Below, in pieces: positions 1 through 9,217 of a stretch of 64,000 nt of DNA. Under the pieces are notes generated by a model, which did no database searches, had not been told where the DNA came from, and saw only the letters and a list, made by a program, of their open reading frames with translations. Every line of letters begins with the position of its first letter. Position 1 is the first letter of the stretch. The position numbers and the translations under genes were made by a program. This DNA comes from Salipaludibacillus sp. LMS25 (GTDB lineage Bacteria > Bacillota > Bacilli > Bacillales > Salisediminibacteriaceae): assembly GCF_024362805.1 (NCBI RefSeq), contig NZ_CP093299.1, positions 1,116,001 to 1,180,000 on the forward strand, read 5' to 3'.

Positions 1-178
1 CAACTTCCATACGTAAAAAAGTTCGATATAACCAGTTCTTAACCCCAAGAAAAGGCGTATATCGTGCCACTTGAATGACAATAAAATTCTTTACTACTTT
101 AAAAAAAGGCACTGTTTTATAAACTTGCCACAATGAGTTCGCCTCACTGACAGGGTAACGCTCTGTCTTTCTGCCCAT
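1..178 (-). CDS. yvoF: YvoF-like acyltransferase, N-terminal part only (runs off the left edge)
   Basis: The first 59 codons of a minus-strand gene cut by the window edge. It starts at ATG 178 behind a strong AGGTGGAGGG ribosome site. The visible protein begins MGRKTERYPVSEANSLW and continues with a hydrophobic/basic segment ending NWLYRTFLRM, which I recognise as the N-terminus of the YvoF-type hexapeptide-repeat acetyltransferases that follow ppaX in Bacillus. The acetyltransferase body lies outside the window, so the catalytic part cannot be checked. Position at the end of the hprK-lgt-yvoD-ppaX run supports the assignment. Confidence 0.75.
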   Translation of the reverse strand, partial: MGRKTERYPVSEANSLWQVYKTVPFFKVVKNFIVIQVARYTPFLGVKNWLYRTFLRMEV

Positions 179-206
179 AGCCCTCCACCTGCCTAACTTG
201 AATGGA

Positions 207-869
207 TTATTTAGACGACGTTACTTCTAAATATGTCAGTAAATCCGTCATGTTGTTTAGCATAATATCCGGCTCAAAAGATGCTAAATGGTCGCTTCCT
301 TTAACACTCCAAGCGACACCAGCAGTTTTTGTTCCAGTATTTTTGCCGCCGAGAATATCATGTTCGCTATCCCCTACCATTATGGCTTGATCTGGTGTTG
401 CTTTAAGGGCTCTTAACGCTTTTAATAATGGCTCTGGATCCGGTTTATATTTCTCTACTTCATCCAATGAAATAATAACGTCAAAGAATTGATCTAATTC
501 CATGAGCTCTAAACCACGTATCGCCGTATCTCGCCGCTTCGTGGTCACAATCGCCATCTTATAGCCTTCATTTCTTAATGCGACTAGTGTTTCTGAAACA
601 CCTTCATATTTTTTTACAAGCGCATCATGTTGTGCATGGTTGAACGTGCGATAGGTGGTCGTCATCTCATCTAATTTACTATGGTCTAATTTCGTGAAGG
701 TTTCAGAGAGTGGTGGACCGATAAACGAGATGACATCATCTCTTGTATATTGCCCAGGATAATACCTGTCCATCGTGTGCAGAAACGAGGCTATTATTAA
801 ATCAATTGTATTGATTAATGTCCCATCGAGATCAAATAAAACTGTATCTATACGTTTGTGTTGCATCAT
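207..869 (-). CDS. ppaX: Pyrophosphatase PpaX (HAD family)
   Basis: A 220-aa HAD-superfamily hydrolase. Motif I is FDLDGT at residues 12-17 (nucleophile Asp13, acid/base Asp15), a conserved Lys lies in the KYKPDPEP segment, and motif IV is MVGDSEHD. PpaX is known to hydrolyse the pyrophosphate released when HPr kinase/phosphorylase dephosphorylates P-Ser-HPr, which explains its place in the same operon as hprK. Length matches the family. Two adjacent ATG codons offer starts; the first is used here. Phosphoglycolate phosphatases share the fold, so the assignment rests mainly on the neighbourhood. Confidence 0.9.
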   Translation of the reverse strand: MMQHKRIDTVLFDLDGTLINTIDLIIASFLHTMDRYYPGQYTRDDVISFIGPPLSETFTKLDHSKLDEMTTTYRTFNHAQHDALVKKYEGVSETLVALRNEGYKMAIVTTKRRDTAIRGLELMELDQFFDVIISLDEVEKYKPDPEPLLKALRALKATPDQAIMVGDSEHDILGGKNTGTKTAGVAWSVKGSDHLASFEPDIMLNNMTDLLTYLEVTSSK

Positions 870-900
870 GCGTTAACATCCTTTCTTATCCAAAGCTGGC

Positions 901-1869
901 TTATGACGAACGTTGAGTATAAGAGATAGCTGATTTCTCTTCCTGTTTTAATGTCTTTTTTTCTATTCTGTTCCAAACAAAAGCGATCGCTATTGTCAAC
1001 ATGATCGCTGTGATGAGGCGAACAGCTAGTAACGGCCAAAGCGGAATACCTAATGGCGCAAAGATAAGAGTATCTTCAATAACAGCATGGCACGCTACTA
1101 AAAATATAAATACGAGGTAGAGGTCTTTTTTACTTACTCCGTCCTCTTTAACCGCCTGAATCATTACCCCTGCACCGTACGCTAACCCAAACACTAATCC
1201 TGACGCCAATGTTGTGGCTGTATTAGGTTTTACGCCAAGTAGCTTTGTAAAGGGGCTCATCCATTTAGAAAAAATGGCGAGCCACTGTAAATCTTTCATT
1301 ATTTGAATAAACATCATAATAGGAATCACGATCATAGCAAGTTGCACAATTCCAAATAAAGCACTCTCTATACCATTTAACACAATATGACCGTACCCTT
1401 CGATCGTTTCTGTTCTACTAGAAGGTATAAAACCATACGCAGCTTTCTCGTCGCCACCTTGCCAAAATAGGTGAATAAGCCACGCAGACATAAAGGCAAG
1501 CCCAAGACGGACAATCAACACGATAGATATCCTTAAGCCAACTTGTTTAGCCACCGCTGATTCAATGAAAAGGTTATGGGAAAATGAGAGCATCACAGCT
1601 AGAATAAACACTTGTTTCACTGTTAAATCCATGCTCAGAATGGCACCTATTCCAGCATACAAATTGAGCACATTTCCTAAAACAAGCGGAATAGCGGCTT
1701 CACCAGTTAAGCCAATCCACCCCATAAATGGGGATAAGATTTTTGTTAGCCAATCCATCACCACGGTATGCCCCAGTATCGTGACGATTAATGTGACAGG
1801 AAAAATAATTTTTCCGAGCTTCCACGTCGTTAGAAGGCCGCTTTTCAAACCATTTTTTAATGTCTTCAT
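901..1869 (-). CDS. yvoD: YvoD-like nucleoside-recognition (Gate) domain membrane protein
   Basis: A 322-aa polytopic membrane protein with about eight hydrophobic segments, in two similar halves (around residues 20-130 and 165-300). The pattern fits the nucleoside recognition/Gate domain family found in YvoD and in the spore proteins SpmA/SpmB. It starts at ATG 1869 after an AGAAGGGAGG ribosome site, 35 nt after lgt. The position between lgt and ppaX is the same as in Bacillus subtilis. The transported or sensed substrate is not known and nothing here reveals it. Confidence 0.82.
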   Translation of the reverse strand: MKTLKNGLKSGLLTTWKLGKIIFPVTLIVTILGHTVVMDWLTKILSPFMGWIGLTGEAAIPLVLGNVLNLYAGIGAILSMDLTVKQVFILAVMLSFSHNLFIESAVAKQVGLRISIVLIVRLGLAFMSAWLIHLFWQGGDEKAAYGFIPSSRTETIEGYGHIVLNGIESALFGIVQLAMIVIPIMMFIQIMKDLQWLAIFSKWMSPFTKLLGVKPNTATTLASGLVFGLAYGAGVMIQAVKEDGVSKKDLYLVFIFLVACHAVIEDTLIFAPLGIPLWPLLAVRLITAIMLTIAIAFVWNRIEKKTLKQEEKSAISYTQRSS

Positions 1870-1904
1870 CCAGCTAGGCCTCCCTTCTGTTCACGTAAAA
1901 AGCG

Positions 1905-2774
1905 TTACTTCTTTTTCCTCGGTTTACGTCGTTTTTGTTTATTCGATTTAGAAGAAGTGCCATCATCTAAATAACGCGGGGCTGACAGTCCTGTTTTTCG
2001 GCGGTATATAAGAATAATAATGCCACCGATTACCGTAATTATAGACACGACTTGGGCCGTTTTGAGCACATCAAAAATAAGTAAATAATCTGTTCTAATG
2101 GCTTCGATAAAAAATCGGCCCACTGAATACCAAATAGCGTACGTAATAAACAATTCACCACGCCGCAAGTTAACGCGACGCAACCATAACAAGAGAATAA
2201 ATCCGGCAATGTTCCAAAGAGATTCGTATAAAAATGTCGGGTGATGATAAGCACCTTGTATATACATTTGATTAATAATGAAATCCGGAAGCATCAAGTT
2301 CTCTAAAAAGCTTCTAGACACTTCACCACCGTATACTTCTTGATTCATAAAATTTCCCCAGCGTCCAATAGCCTGCCCTAGTATAATACTCGGTGCAGCA
2401 ATATCTGCAATCTTCCAAAAAGATAAGCCTTTTATTCTCGCAAAAATGTAAGCTGTTAAAAGAGCACCTATTAACCCACCATGAATGGCAAGTCCACCTT
2501 CCCAAATATAAAACATGCTAACAGGGTCTTCCGCAAAATGATCCCATCGGAAAATGACATAATAAATTCTAGCCCCTATAATAGCAGCCGGTAACGCGAA
2601 AAGCAGCAAATCGGCAAACATATCGGTAGGCATGCCCCGCTTCTTAGCCTCACGGTTAGCAATTAAATAGCCGATGAAAGCTCCAAGTCCAATCAATAAT
2701 CCGTACCAATAAACAGTGAGTGGTCCAAGTTCAAACGCAACTGGATTCAAAGGTTGGGTCGTTCCGATAAACAT
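1905..2774 (-). CDS. lgt: Prolipoprotein diacylglyceryl transferase
   Basis: A 289-aa integral membrane enzyme that moves diacylglycerol from phosphatidylglycerol onto the lipobox cysteine of prolipoproteins, the first step of lipoprotein maturation. Seven or so membrane segments are visible. The catalytic-region motif AIHGGLIGA and the Lgt signature [14 protein letters not shown] are both intact, followed by [11 protein letters not shown]. The last 20 residues are strongly basic ([11 protein letters not shown]), a cytoplasmic tail longer than in many homologues. Substrates in this window include the cytochrome c, the island lipoprotein and the sugar-binding protein. Confidence 0.96.
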   Translation of the reverse strand: MFIGTTQPLNPVAFELGPLTVYWYGLLIGLGAFIGYLIANREAKKRGMPTDMFADLLLFALPAAIIGARIYYVIFRWDHFAEDPVSMFYIWEGGLAIHGGLIGALLTAYIFARIKGLSFWKIADIAAPSIILGQAIGRWGNFMNQEVYGGEVSRSFLENLMLPDFIINQMYIQGAYHHPTFLYESLWNIAGFILLLWLRRVNLRRGELFITYAIWYSVGRFFIEAIRTDYLLIFDVLKTAQVVSIITVIGGIIILIYRRKTGLSAPRYLDDGTSSKSNKQKRRKPRKKK

Positions 2775-3048
2775 ATGTACACCTCTTTTTTTAATAATGG
2801 TTTCTCACTATGTCCTGTTAACTACGTTAGTAACACCTTATTTCATATGGCAAAATAAACAACATAGTAAAAAACCATGACGCGTTATAAGCAAATTGTT
2901 TCAGGCAGCAGGCTAAGCTACCAACTGCCCATTCATCTAATAATGTATCACACATGTGAATGATTGTTGAAGAAAATACCTTTGACTAAAATAGAGCTTA
3001 CCTTTCCTTATATGTCTATTCCAGTTGTGAGCTTTGTCTAGGATTGGA

Positions 3049-3987
3049 TTAATACTCTTCTCTGTCACTTTCTTCAATAACATGATTAAGCCGTTCAGAG
3101 AACTGTTCTGCTGCATTAATCCCCATTCGTTTCAAGCGAAAATTCATCGCTGCCACTTCAATAATAACAGCTAAATTTCGCCCCGGCCTCACAGGGAGTG
3201 TTATTTTAGGTAAATCAGTATCAAAAATTCGAATGGTTTCTTCATCTAATCCGAGACGATCGTACTGTTTTTTCTGATCCCATATTTCTAAGTCTATGGT
3301 TAATCCGATTCGCTTGAAATTTCTAACAGACCCGGCCCCAAAAAGCGTCATCACATTGATAATTCCAAGCCCTCGAATTTCTAACAAGTGTTTAATCAAC
3401 TCCGGAGCTCTACCTACGAGGACATTATCATGTTCCTCCCTAATTTCAACAGAATCATCCGCCACGAGACGATGTCCCCTTCTAACAAGATCCAGCGCCG
3501 TTTCACTTTTTCCTACCCCACTTGATCCAGTGATGAGAACGCCTATTCCATAAATATCAATTAAAACCCCATGTACTGCTGTCATTGGCGCTAAACGACT
3601 TTCTAAAAATGTTGTCAGTTGACTGCTCAAACGTGTTGTCGTCATTGGTGAGGAAAGAACAGGGACCCCAACTCTATCTGCCGCTTCAATGAGGTGTTCA
3701 GGCGCTTCCATTCCTCTTGAAAGAATGATTGCCGGTGTATCGTACGTGCAAAGGCCTTCCATCCTATCGACCTGAGCCTCTTCATCTAATTCGTCATAGA
3801 ACGACATCTCCGTTTTACCTAATAATTGAATGCGTTTAGCCGGATAATATGTAAAATATCCGGCCATTTCCATACCAGGCCGTGATATATCACTTGTCGT
3901 TACTGGTCGAAATGCTACGGCTTCTTCATCATTTAACAATTTGAATTTGAATTCTTCTATTAAATCTTTTGCTGTCACTTCTCCCAT
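3049..3987 (-). CDS. hprK: HPr kinase/phosphorylase
   Basis: A 312-aa bifunctional enzyme that phosphorylates HPr (and Crh) on Ser46 and reverses the reaction with phosphate, releasing pyrophosphate; it sets the level of carbon catabolite repression through CcpA. The Walker A loop GSSGVGKS is at residues 154-161, the catalytic His is in AVHG (about 139), and the HPrK/P signature [11 protein letters not shown] is at 202-212. It starts at ATG 3987 after AGAAGGAGG. It heads the operon hprK-lgt-yvoD-ppaX-yvoF. Its output is relevant to the cre-like sites in the mannan cluster downstream in the window. Confidence 0.97.
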   Translation of the reverse strand: MGEVTAKDLIEEFKFKLLNDEEAVAFRPVTTSDISRPGMEMAGYFTYYPAKRIQLLGKTEMSFYDELDEEAQVDRMEGLCTYDTPAIILSRGMEAPEHLIEAADRVGVPVLSSPMTTTRLSSQLTTFLESRLAPMTAVHGVLIDIYGIGVLITGSSGVGKSETALDLVRRGHRLVADDSVEIREEHDNVLVGRAPELIKHLLEIRGLGIINVMTLFGAGSVRNFKRIGLTIDLEIWDQKKQYDRLGLDEETIRIFDTDLPKITLPVRPGRNLAVIIEVAAMNFRLKRMGINAAEQFSERLNHVIEESDREEY

Positions 3988-4201
3988 AGAAAAGCGCCTC
4001 CTTCTAGTTGATGACCTCTAGTTAGTCACTACGTTTATTTTAGCATACCCATCATCTATCCGTTTGCAAAACATGAACTTGAATTTAAAGGAGATTGTTT
4101 TACCATAATCGTTAATGTTAAGCACCTTGCCCAGCTTATCCTTTCATTAGTTAGAAAATATCGTCTCTTTTTGTAAACTAGGATGTTATTTTCTAATAGA
4201 G
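3988..4201. other. Intergenic region upstream of hprK
   Basis: Holds the 5' region of the hprK operon. No ORF with a ribosome site is seen. The rest of this gap is taken up by repeat A1 and the yvlBCD terminator. Confidence 0.4.
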
Positions 4202-4257
4202 ATAAAGCTAAGCTTCAATCAGTGGGAGTTTTACTGCCCCTTAAGAGTGGGATAAAA
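4202..4257 (+). repeat. Family A repeat, copy A1 (short form)
   Basis: A 56-bp short copy. The left end ATAAAGCTAAGCTTCAATC and the right end CCCCTTAAGAGTGGGATAAA are joined through AGTGGGAGTTTTACTG, with the roughly 103-bp middle part of the full form missing. It lies between the yvlBCD terminator and hprK. Confidence 0.9.
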
Positions 4258-4296
4258 TTTAGAGATTACTGTCACGCCTTACAAATGACTCTATAC

Positions 4297-4336
4297 TAAA
4301 AAACTCCGGTCAGACTAATAATTAGCCGAACGGAGT
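4297..4336 (-). terminator. Rho-independent terminator of yvlBCD
   Basis: Read on the minus strand: ACTCCG (4331-4336) pairs with CGGAGT (4303-4308), with further inner pairing around GGCTAAT/AGTCTG, followed by a T run (4298-4303). It lies just after the yvlD stop. Confidence 0.8.
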
Positions 4337-4342
4337 CATTAG

Positions 4343-4705
4343 TTATCTTTTTGTAAGGGGATCAACGATAAATGAATGAATAAGCGCACTAAGGATGGCG
4401 AAAATGATCGCTACAACAATAGCTAAACCAAAGCCTTGGATGACAAAACTGCTTCCCATAATAGACGCAGTAAGCATCAATGTGACAGCATTAATAACGA
4501 AAAGGAACAAGCCAAGAGTTATAACCGTAACAGGCAAGGTCAAGACGACTAATATTGGTTTCACAATTAGATTCACGATAGCTAGAATGACACTTGCCAT
4601 TATTGCTGAGGAAATGCTTGCTACTTCTACTCCTTGGAAAAAATGAGCGATAATAAGAAGAACCGCTGCATTTACGATAATTTGCAGAAGCCATCCCATT
4701 CTCAC
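4343..4705 (-). CDS. yvlD: YvlD-like phage-holin-family small membrane protein
   Basis: A 120-aa protein that is almost entirely four hydrophobic helices (about residues 4-25, 30-50, 55-80 and 88-112). This fits the DUF360/phage holin family 4 (YvlD). The GTG start at 4705 overlaps the stop of the PspC gene by 4 nt (GTGA), so the two are translationally coupled; an ATG two codons later is the alternative start. The yvlB-yvlC-yvlD order is that of the sigma-W regulated yvlABCD operon of B. subtilis. A role in envelope stress is inferred from that and from the PspC neighbour. Confidence 0.85.
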   Translation of the reverse strand: MRMGWLLQIIVNAAVLLIIAHFFQGVEVASISSAIMASVILAIVNLIVKPILVVLTLPVTVITLGLFLFVINAVTLMLTASIMGSSFVIQGFGLAIVVAIIFAILSALIHSFIVDPLTKR

Positions 4706-4896
4706 GCCACATCCATTTCATCTGGAATAACAAATATACCGATAACATAGGCTAAAATAATCCCCACATTAAATGGGATAATGAGAAAAAGCAAAACTAT
4801 TCTTACAATCGTAGGATCAATATTGAAATAGTGACCTAACCCGCCACATATTCCTGCTAGTTTACGGTCATGACTCGTTCGGTATAAGCGCTTCAT
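4702..4896 (-). CDS. yvlC: PspC domain protein (YvlC-like)
   Basis: A 64-aa single PspC domain. The N-terminal part RTSHDRKLAGICGGLGHYF is the classic PspC start (the KLAGVCGGLA-type motif), followed by DPTIVRI and one hydrophobic helix (about 32-57) ending in VIPDE. PspC proteins sit in the membrane and take part in phage-shock type envelope responses. The gene lies between yvlB (28 nt upstream) and yvlD (4-nt overlap) in one operon. The small size is normal for the stand-alone Bacillus form. Confidence 0.93.
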   Translation of the reverse strand: MKRLYRTSHDRKLAGICGGLGHYFNIDPTIVRIVLLFLIIPFNVGIILAYVIGIFVIPDEMDVA

Positions 4897-4923
4897 TTTC
4901 TGCTTCTCTCCTTTGACACTTCG

Positions 4924-6096
4924 TTAATTTTGAATAGATATCGTCCCTGTAGCTACTTCAGCCTCAATAAAAAAACGCGATTCAGCTTGTTTATTTGAGA
5001 GGAAAGACATTTTTTTGCTAGCAAATTCCTTTTTCTCGTCAATAACTGACATGGCAGGCAAATCACATTTAATGCCTCCAACAGAAGACTTCAATTCTCC
5101 CTCTACCTTGATATCCTTAGGGAGATTGACATTCACACTGCCTGTCGTCGTTTTAATATAAGCTCTAGCATCTGATTTGTTTAAAAGGGTATAATGAATG
5201 GTACCATTAAGTGTTTCAGCTTCTAAATCCCCTTTTACAGTATTAATAGTAACAGTACCATTCATTGTCTTTACATCGCACTGTTTAGCATTTAAATGGT
5301 CAATTGAAATCGCGCCATTAACCGTTTCTACTTGCACACTCTCTGCAGTTAGTTCGTTAAATGTGATTTTCCCGTTGACTGTACGACTGTCAATACTCCT
5401 TACCGTCACATTTTCCCCTGCAATTTTACCATTAAACGCATAAAGAGTGATTTTTTCCAGTTCTTTTTTTGGTACGTATATAATCGTGTTAACTTTCATC
5501 GTTTTTTTACGTGATTCAAGTTTAAGTTTTTCATCATTATAATGAAACGTGACGTCGTTTAAAAATTGTCTCCGAGCTTCTTCCGTATCGCGCACCTTAT
5601 ACACTTTCACACGGCATTCCACGCGTATGTCCTTTTCTTCCCAGGGGCAAAACGTAATATTCCCATTCTCTATATGGATGTTCACATCTTTTACAGACGC
5701 ATCACGATGCTGAAAAATGTGATGTACGTCAACAGCTGATCCAAAATTAAAATCTAAATCTACTTCCTTTATCTTTTGAACCGCTTCATCAATAAACTCT
5801 GAAAACTTCGTAGCAAACGAAGAGGACTTTTCCTGCGAGCGACGATACCCATCTTTATCCCATTTAACATCTTTCGTCATATAATAGTCGGTCTGTTTTT
5901 TACGCGGATCGGTTTCACTGTCCATAGCATTCGTTTCACTATGAGGTCCTTTAGCTTGTTTTGCTGATTTAGGTTGCTCTGGTGTGGGGTCACCCTTATC
6001 ATTTTCCTTCAATGCATTTAGGAGCTGTAATCCTTCCTCAGCAGAAATTTTCCCATCTTCAATCATCTTTAGTATCATCTTTCTCTCTTCATGCAT
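4924..6096 (-). CDS. yvlB: YvlB-like DUF4097 beta-helix protein with SHOCT-like N-terminus
   Basis: A 390-aa protein with no signal peptide. Residues 1-35 (MILKMIEDGKISAEEGLQLL) form a short helical SHOCT-like module, residues 35-110 are a charged linker, and from about 125 there is a long run of beta strands with repeated 'VxxNGxIxxxxL' turns typical of DUF4097 adhesin/beta-helix domains. It starts at ATG 6096 after AAAAGGAGGAA. It is the first gene of the yvlBCD operon and carries the sigma-W promoter at 6130-6156. Molecular function is unknown in the family; a scaffold in the envelope-stress response is inferred. Confidence 0.88.
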   Translation of the reverse strand: MHEERKMILKMIEDGKISAEEGLQLLNALKENDKGDPTPEQPKSAKQAKGPHSETNAMDSETDPRKKQTDYYMTKDVKWDKDGYRRSQEKSSSFATKFSEFIDEAVQKIKEVDLDFNFGSAVDVHHIFQHRDASVKDVNIHIENGNITFCPWEEKDIRVECRVKVYKVRDTEEARRQFLNDVTFHYNDEKLKLESRKKTMKVNTIIYVPKKELEKITLYAFNGKIAGENVTVRSIDSRTVNGKITFNELTAESVQVETVNGAISIDHLNAKQCDVKTMNGTVTINTVKGDLEAETLNGTIHYTLLNKSDARAYIKTTTGSVNVNLPKDIKVEGELKSSVGGIKCDLPAMSVIDEKKEFASKKMSFLSNKQAESRFFIEAEVATGTISIQN

Positions 6097-6129
6097 AGGG
6101 AATTCCTCCTTTTAGTATTAATCATAAGT

Positions 6130-6156
6130 TACGTGATAATAGAGGTTAAGGTTTCA
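6130..6156 (-). promoter_or_regulatory. Sigma-W promoter of yvlBCD
   Basis: Read on the minus strand: TGAAAC (6151-6156), 17-nt spacer, CGTA (6130-6133). This matches the extracytoplasmic-function sigma-W consensus TGAAAC-N16/17-CGTA, and the B. subtilis yvlABCD operon is a known sigma-W target. The start codon is 34 nt downstream of the -10. Confidence 0.85.
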
Positions 6157-6299
6157 AAAATGGCGAGCTTTTGAGATGAATTATCTAGGTAGGATTCGGA
6201 CGTATAAGTGTGTTTAACCTCTTCAATTTCTATTATAAAGTCTTATTACTAAAGTTAACACTAAAAGACTGGTTTTGTATGTGTTGCCATGAAAGAATT

Positions 6300-6323
6300 C
6301 CCTGGATACACCCGTATCCAGGG
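6300..6323 (-). terminator. Hairpin at the end of uvrA (probable terminator)
   Basis: A perfect 10-bp stem, CCCTGGATAC/GTATCCAGGG with a 4-nt loop, immediately after the uvrA stop. On the minus strand it is followed by AATTCTTTC, a weak T-tail, so termination is likely but not certain. Confidence 0.6.
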
Positions 6324-6328
6324 GCTCG

Positions 6329-9217
6329 TTATGAAGCGGAACCAGCCTGCTCTTTTTCTTTCATTCTTTCTGCCATTCTAGCCCGTTCTCGTTCTAGTAC
6401 AGGCTTTAAATAGTTGCCTGTATAGGAGCCTTTCACTTTGGCCACCTCTTCAGGAGTCCCTTGAGCCACGATTGTGCCCCCTTTATCTCCACCTTCTGGC
6501 CCAAGGTCAATAATGTGATCCACTGTTTTAATTACATCTAAATTATGTTCAATGACAAGTACCGTATCACCGTTATCAACAAGACGCTGGAGTACTTTCA
6601 ATAGACGATCAATATCAGCCACATGTAAGCCTGTGGTCGGTTCATCTAAAATGTAAAACGTCTTTCCGTTAGAACGCCTGTGTAATTGTGAAGCCAGTTT
6701 AACACGCTGCGCTTCACCACCTGATAAGGTTGTAGCCGGCTGTCCAAGCTTCATATAGCCGAGACCTACATCATAAAGGGTTTGAACTTTTCGCTTAATA
6801 CGAGGGATATTTTCAAAAAACTCTAACGAATCTTCTACCGTCATCGCTAATACATCAGAAATATTTTTACCTTTGTAAGTCACTTCTAATGTTTCACGAT
6901 TATAACGTTTTCCTTGACATTCTTCACATGGCACATAGACATCAGGGAGGAAATGCATCTCAATTTTTATAATGCCGTCACCTCGACAAGCCTCACATCG
7001 GCCGCCTTTCACATTGAAGCTAAAACGCCCTTTTTTATACCCTCTTACCTTCGCTTCATTTGTCATGGCAAACATATCCCGTATATCATCAAAAACGCCC
7101 GTATAAGTGGCTGGATTTGAACGCGGTGTTCTGCCGATTGGAGATTGGTTAATGTCAACAACTTTCTCTAATTGTTCGATCCCCTCAACCGTATTAACTT
7201 TACCAGGCTTCGCTTTTGCAGTTGTTAATTTTTGTGCCAACGATTTATACAAAATATCGTTAATAAGTGTACTTTTCCCAGAGCCGGACACACCTGTGAC
7301 AGCCATTAATACTCCTAGTGGGAGAGTAACATTTGTCTTTTTAAGGTTATTTTCTTCTGCCCCTTTTATCTGTAATTTACGCCCGTCTGGTTGACGTCTT
7401 TCCACCGGCAACGGAATAAATTTGTCTCCAGATAAGTATTGACCCGTTAAAGAATGAGGGTCTCTCATCACTTCTTCTGGTGTTCCTATTGAACAAATTT
7501 CCCCACCATGAACACCAGCACCTGGCCCAACATCTATTAAATAATCCGCAGCCATCATTGTATCCTCATCATGTTCAACAACAATTAGTGTATTCCCTAA
7601 ATCACGCATTCGTTCTAGCGTTTTAATGAGCCGGTGATTATCTCTTTGATGAAGGCCAATGGAAGGTTCGTCAAGGATATATAAGACACCCATTAATGAT
7701 GAGCCAATTTGTGTAGCTAATCGGATCCGCTGGGCTTCTCCGCCGGAAAGTGTTCCAGCTGCACGAGAAAGCGATAAATAGTCTAGTCCTACGTTAATTA
7801 AAAAGCCAAGTCTTTCTTCAATTTCTCGCAAAATCATCTTGGCAATTGCCATTTCTTTAGTCGTTAAATTGAGGGTTTCAAAAAAGGCTTTCGCTTCTGT
7901 AATTGAAAGATTCGTTACTTCCCCAATATGACGATTATTCATTTTAACTGATAATGCTTCTTTTGTTAGCCGATTCCCTTTACATGTTGGACAAGGCTTT
8001 TGTGCCATGTACCCTTCCATTTGTTCACGAATATAATCCGAGCTTGTTTCATGATAGCGACGGGAAATATTCTCTAAAACACCTTCAAAATAAATCTCTT
8101 TTTCTCTTACTCGACCAAATTCATTTTCATAACGAAAATAGATTTTTTCCCTTCCACTGCCATGTAAGATTTTGTCCAGTTGCTTGTTGGGTAATTTCCC
8201 CACAGGCACATCCATATCAATCCCAAAATGATCGCATACGCTTTTAAGTAATGCTGGATAGTAGCTAGAGCTCACCGGTTTCCAAGGCACAATCGCATCT
8301 TCATTTAAACTAAGAGAAAAATCGGGAATCACTAATTCAATGTCTACCTCAAGCTTATGTCCTAATCCATCACATGATGTGCAAGCACCGAAAGGACTGT
8401 TAAATGAAAACATACGAGGTTCTAACTCACCAACGGAGAATCCACAATGAGGGCAGGCGTGTTTTTGGCTAAACAGTAGTTCTTCTTCACCAATGACATC
8501 AACAATAACTCGTCCATCAGCTAAATTTAGCGCTGTTTCCATAGAATCAGTAAGTCGAGCTTCAATCCCCTCTTTAATCACTATTCGGTCAATAACTAAT
8601 TCAATATTATGCTTTTTGTTTTTGTCTAACGAGATATCTTCAGCTACTTCGCGCATCTCACCATTCACCCTGACGCGAACATAGCCTTGTTTTTTAATAT
8701 CTTCTAATACTTTAGCATGGGTCCCTTTCCGTCCAGAGACCACGGGGGCAAGGATTTGCATTTTTGTTCGATCAGGGTACTCCTTAAGTCGATCCACCAT
8801 TTGTTGAACAGTCTGGGAGCTGATTTCAATGTTATGTTGCGGACAAATGGGCCTTCCTACTCGAGCAAAAAGTAAACGAAGATAGTCATAAATTTCCGTT
8901 ACCGTCCCTACTGTTGAACGAGGATTTTTACTAGTGGTTTTTTGATCGATAGAAATAGCAGGAGAGAGCCCTTCTATCGCATCAACATCTGGTTTATCCA
9001 TCTGCCCTAAAAACTGACGTGCATAAGCCGAAAGAGATTCAACGTAACGTCGCTGCCCTTCTGCATAGATCGTATCAAATGCTAGTGATGATTTCCCTGA
9101 ACCAGATAGCCCAGTTAAAACGACAAGCTGATTACGCGGGATGGTCACATCAATATTTTTTAAGTTGTGAGAGCGAGCTCCTTTAACAATGATATTGTCT
9201 AATGCCATATTTTCCAT
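6329..9217 (-). CDS. uvrA: Excinuclease ABC subunit A
   Basis: A 962-aa DNA-damage recognition ATPase of nucleotide excision repair. Two ABC modules are complete: Walker A GLSGSGKS (36-43) and GVSGSGKS in the second half, signature LSGGEAQR twice, and [16 protein letters not shown] Walker B regions. Zinc-finger pairs CPHC...CTSC and CEAC...CEEC are present. It starts immediately after the uvrB stop (TGAATG). An alternative start at 9208 ([10 protein letters not shown]) fits the family N-terminus better, but the ribosome site favours neither clearly. UvrA2 loads UvrB on lesions. Co-transcribed with uvrB from an SOS promoter. Confidence 0.98.
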   Translation of the reverse strand: MENMALDNIIVKGARSHNLKNIDVTIPRNQLVVLTGLSGSGKSSLAFDTIYAEGQRRYVESLSAYARQFLGQMDKPDVDAIEGLSPAISIDQKTTSKNPRSTVGTVTEIYDYLRLLFARVGRPICPQHNIEISSQTVQQMVDRLKEYPDRTKMQILAPVVSGRKGTHAKVLEDIKKQGYVRVRVNGEMREVAEDISLDKNKKHNIELVIDRIVIKEGIEARLTDSMETALNLADGRVIVDVIGEEELLFSQKHACPHCGFSVGELEPRMFSFNSPFGACTSCDGLGHKLEVDIELVIPDFSLSLNEDAIVPWKPVSSSYYPALLKSVCDHFGIDMDVPVGKLPNKQLDKILHGSGREKIYFRYENEFGRVREKEIYFEGVLENISRRYHETSSDYIREQMEGYMAQKPCPTCKGNRLTKEALSVKMNNRHIGEVTNLSITEAKAFFETLNLTTKEMAIAKMILREIEERLGFLINVGLDYLSLSRAAGTLSGGEAQRIRLATQIGSSLMGVLYILDEPSIGLHQRDNHRLIKTLERMRDLGNTLIVVEHDEDTMMAADYLIDVGPGAGVHGGEICSIGTPEEVMRDPHSLTGQYLSGDKFIPLPVERRQPDGRKLQIKGAEENNLKKTNVTLPLGVLMAVTGVSGSGKSTLINDILYKSLAQKLTTAKAKPGKVNTVEGIEQLEKVVDINQSPIGRTPRSNPATYTGVFDDIRDMFAMTNEAKVRGYKKGRFSFNVKGGRCEACRGDGIIKIEMHFLPDVYVPCEECQGKRYNRETLEVTYKGKNISDVLAMTVEDSLEFFENIPRIKRKVQTLYDVGLGYMKLGQPATTLSGGEAQRVKLASQLHRRSNGKTFYILDEPTTGLHVADIDRLLKVLQRLVDNGDTVLVIEHNLDVIKTVDHIIDLGPEGGDKGGTIVAQGTPEEVAKVKGSYTGNYLKPVLERERARMAERMKEKEQAGSAS

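Noticed and set aside
5198-5443. Antisense ORFs inside yvlB and similar frames inside uvrA, uvrB, ctpB, xylA and others
   Set aside because: They are shadows of well-supported genes on the other strand with no ribosome sites or family patterns.
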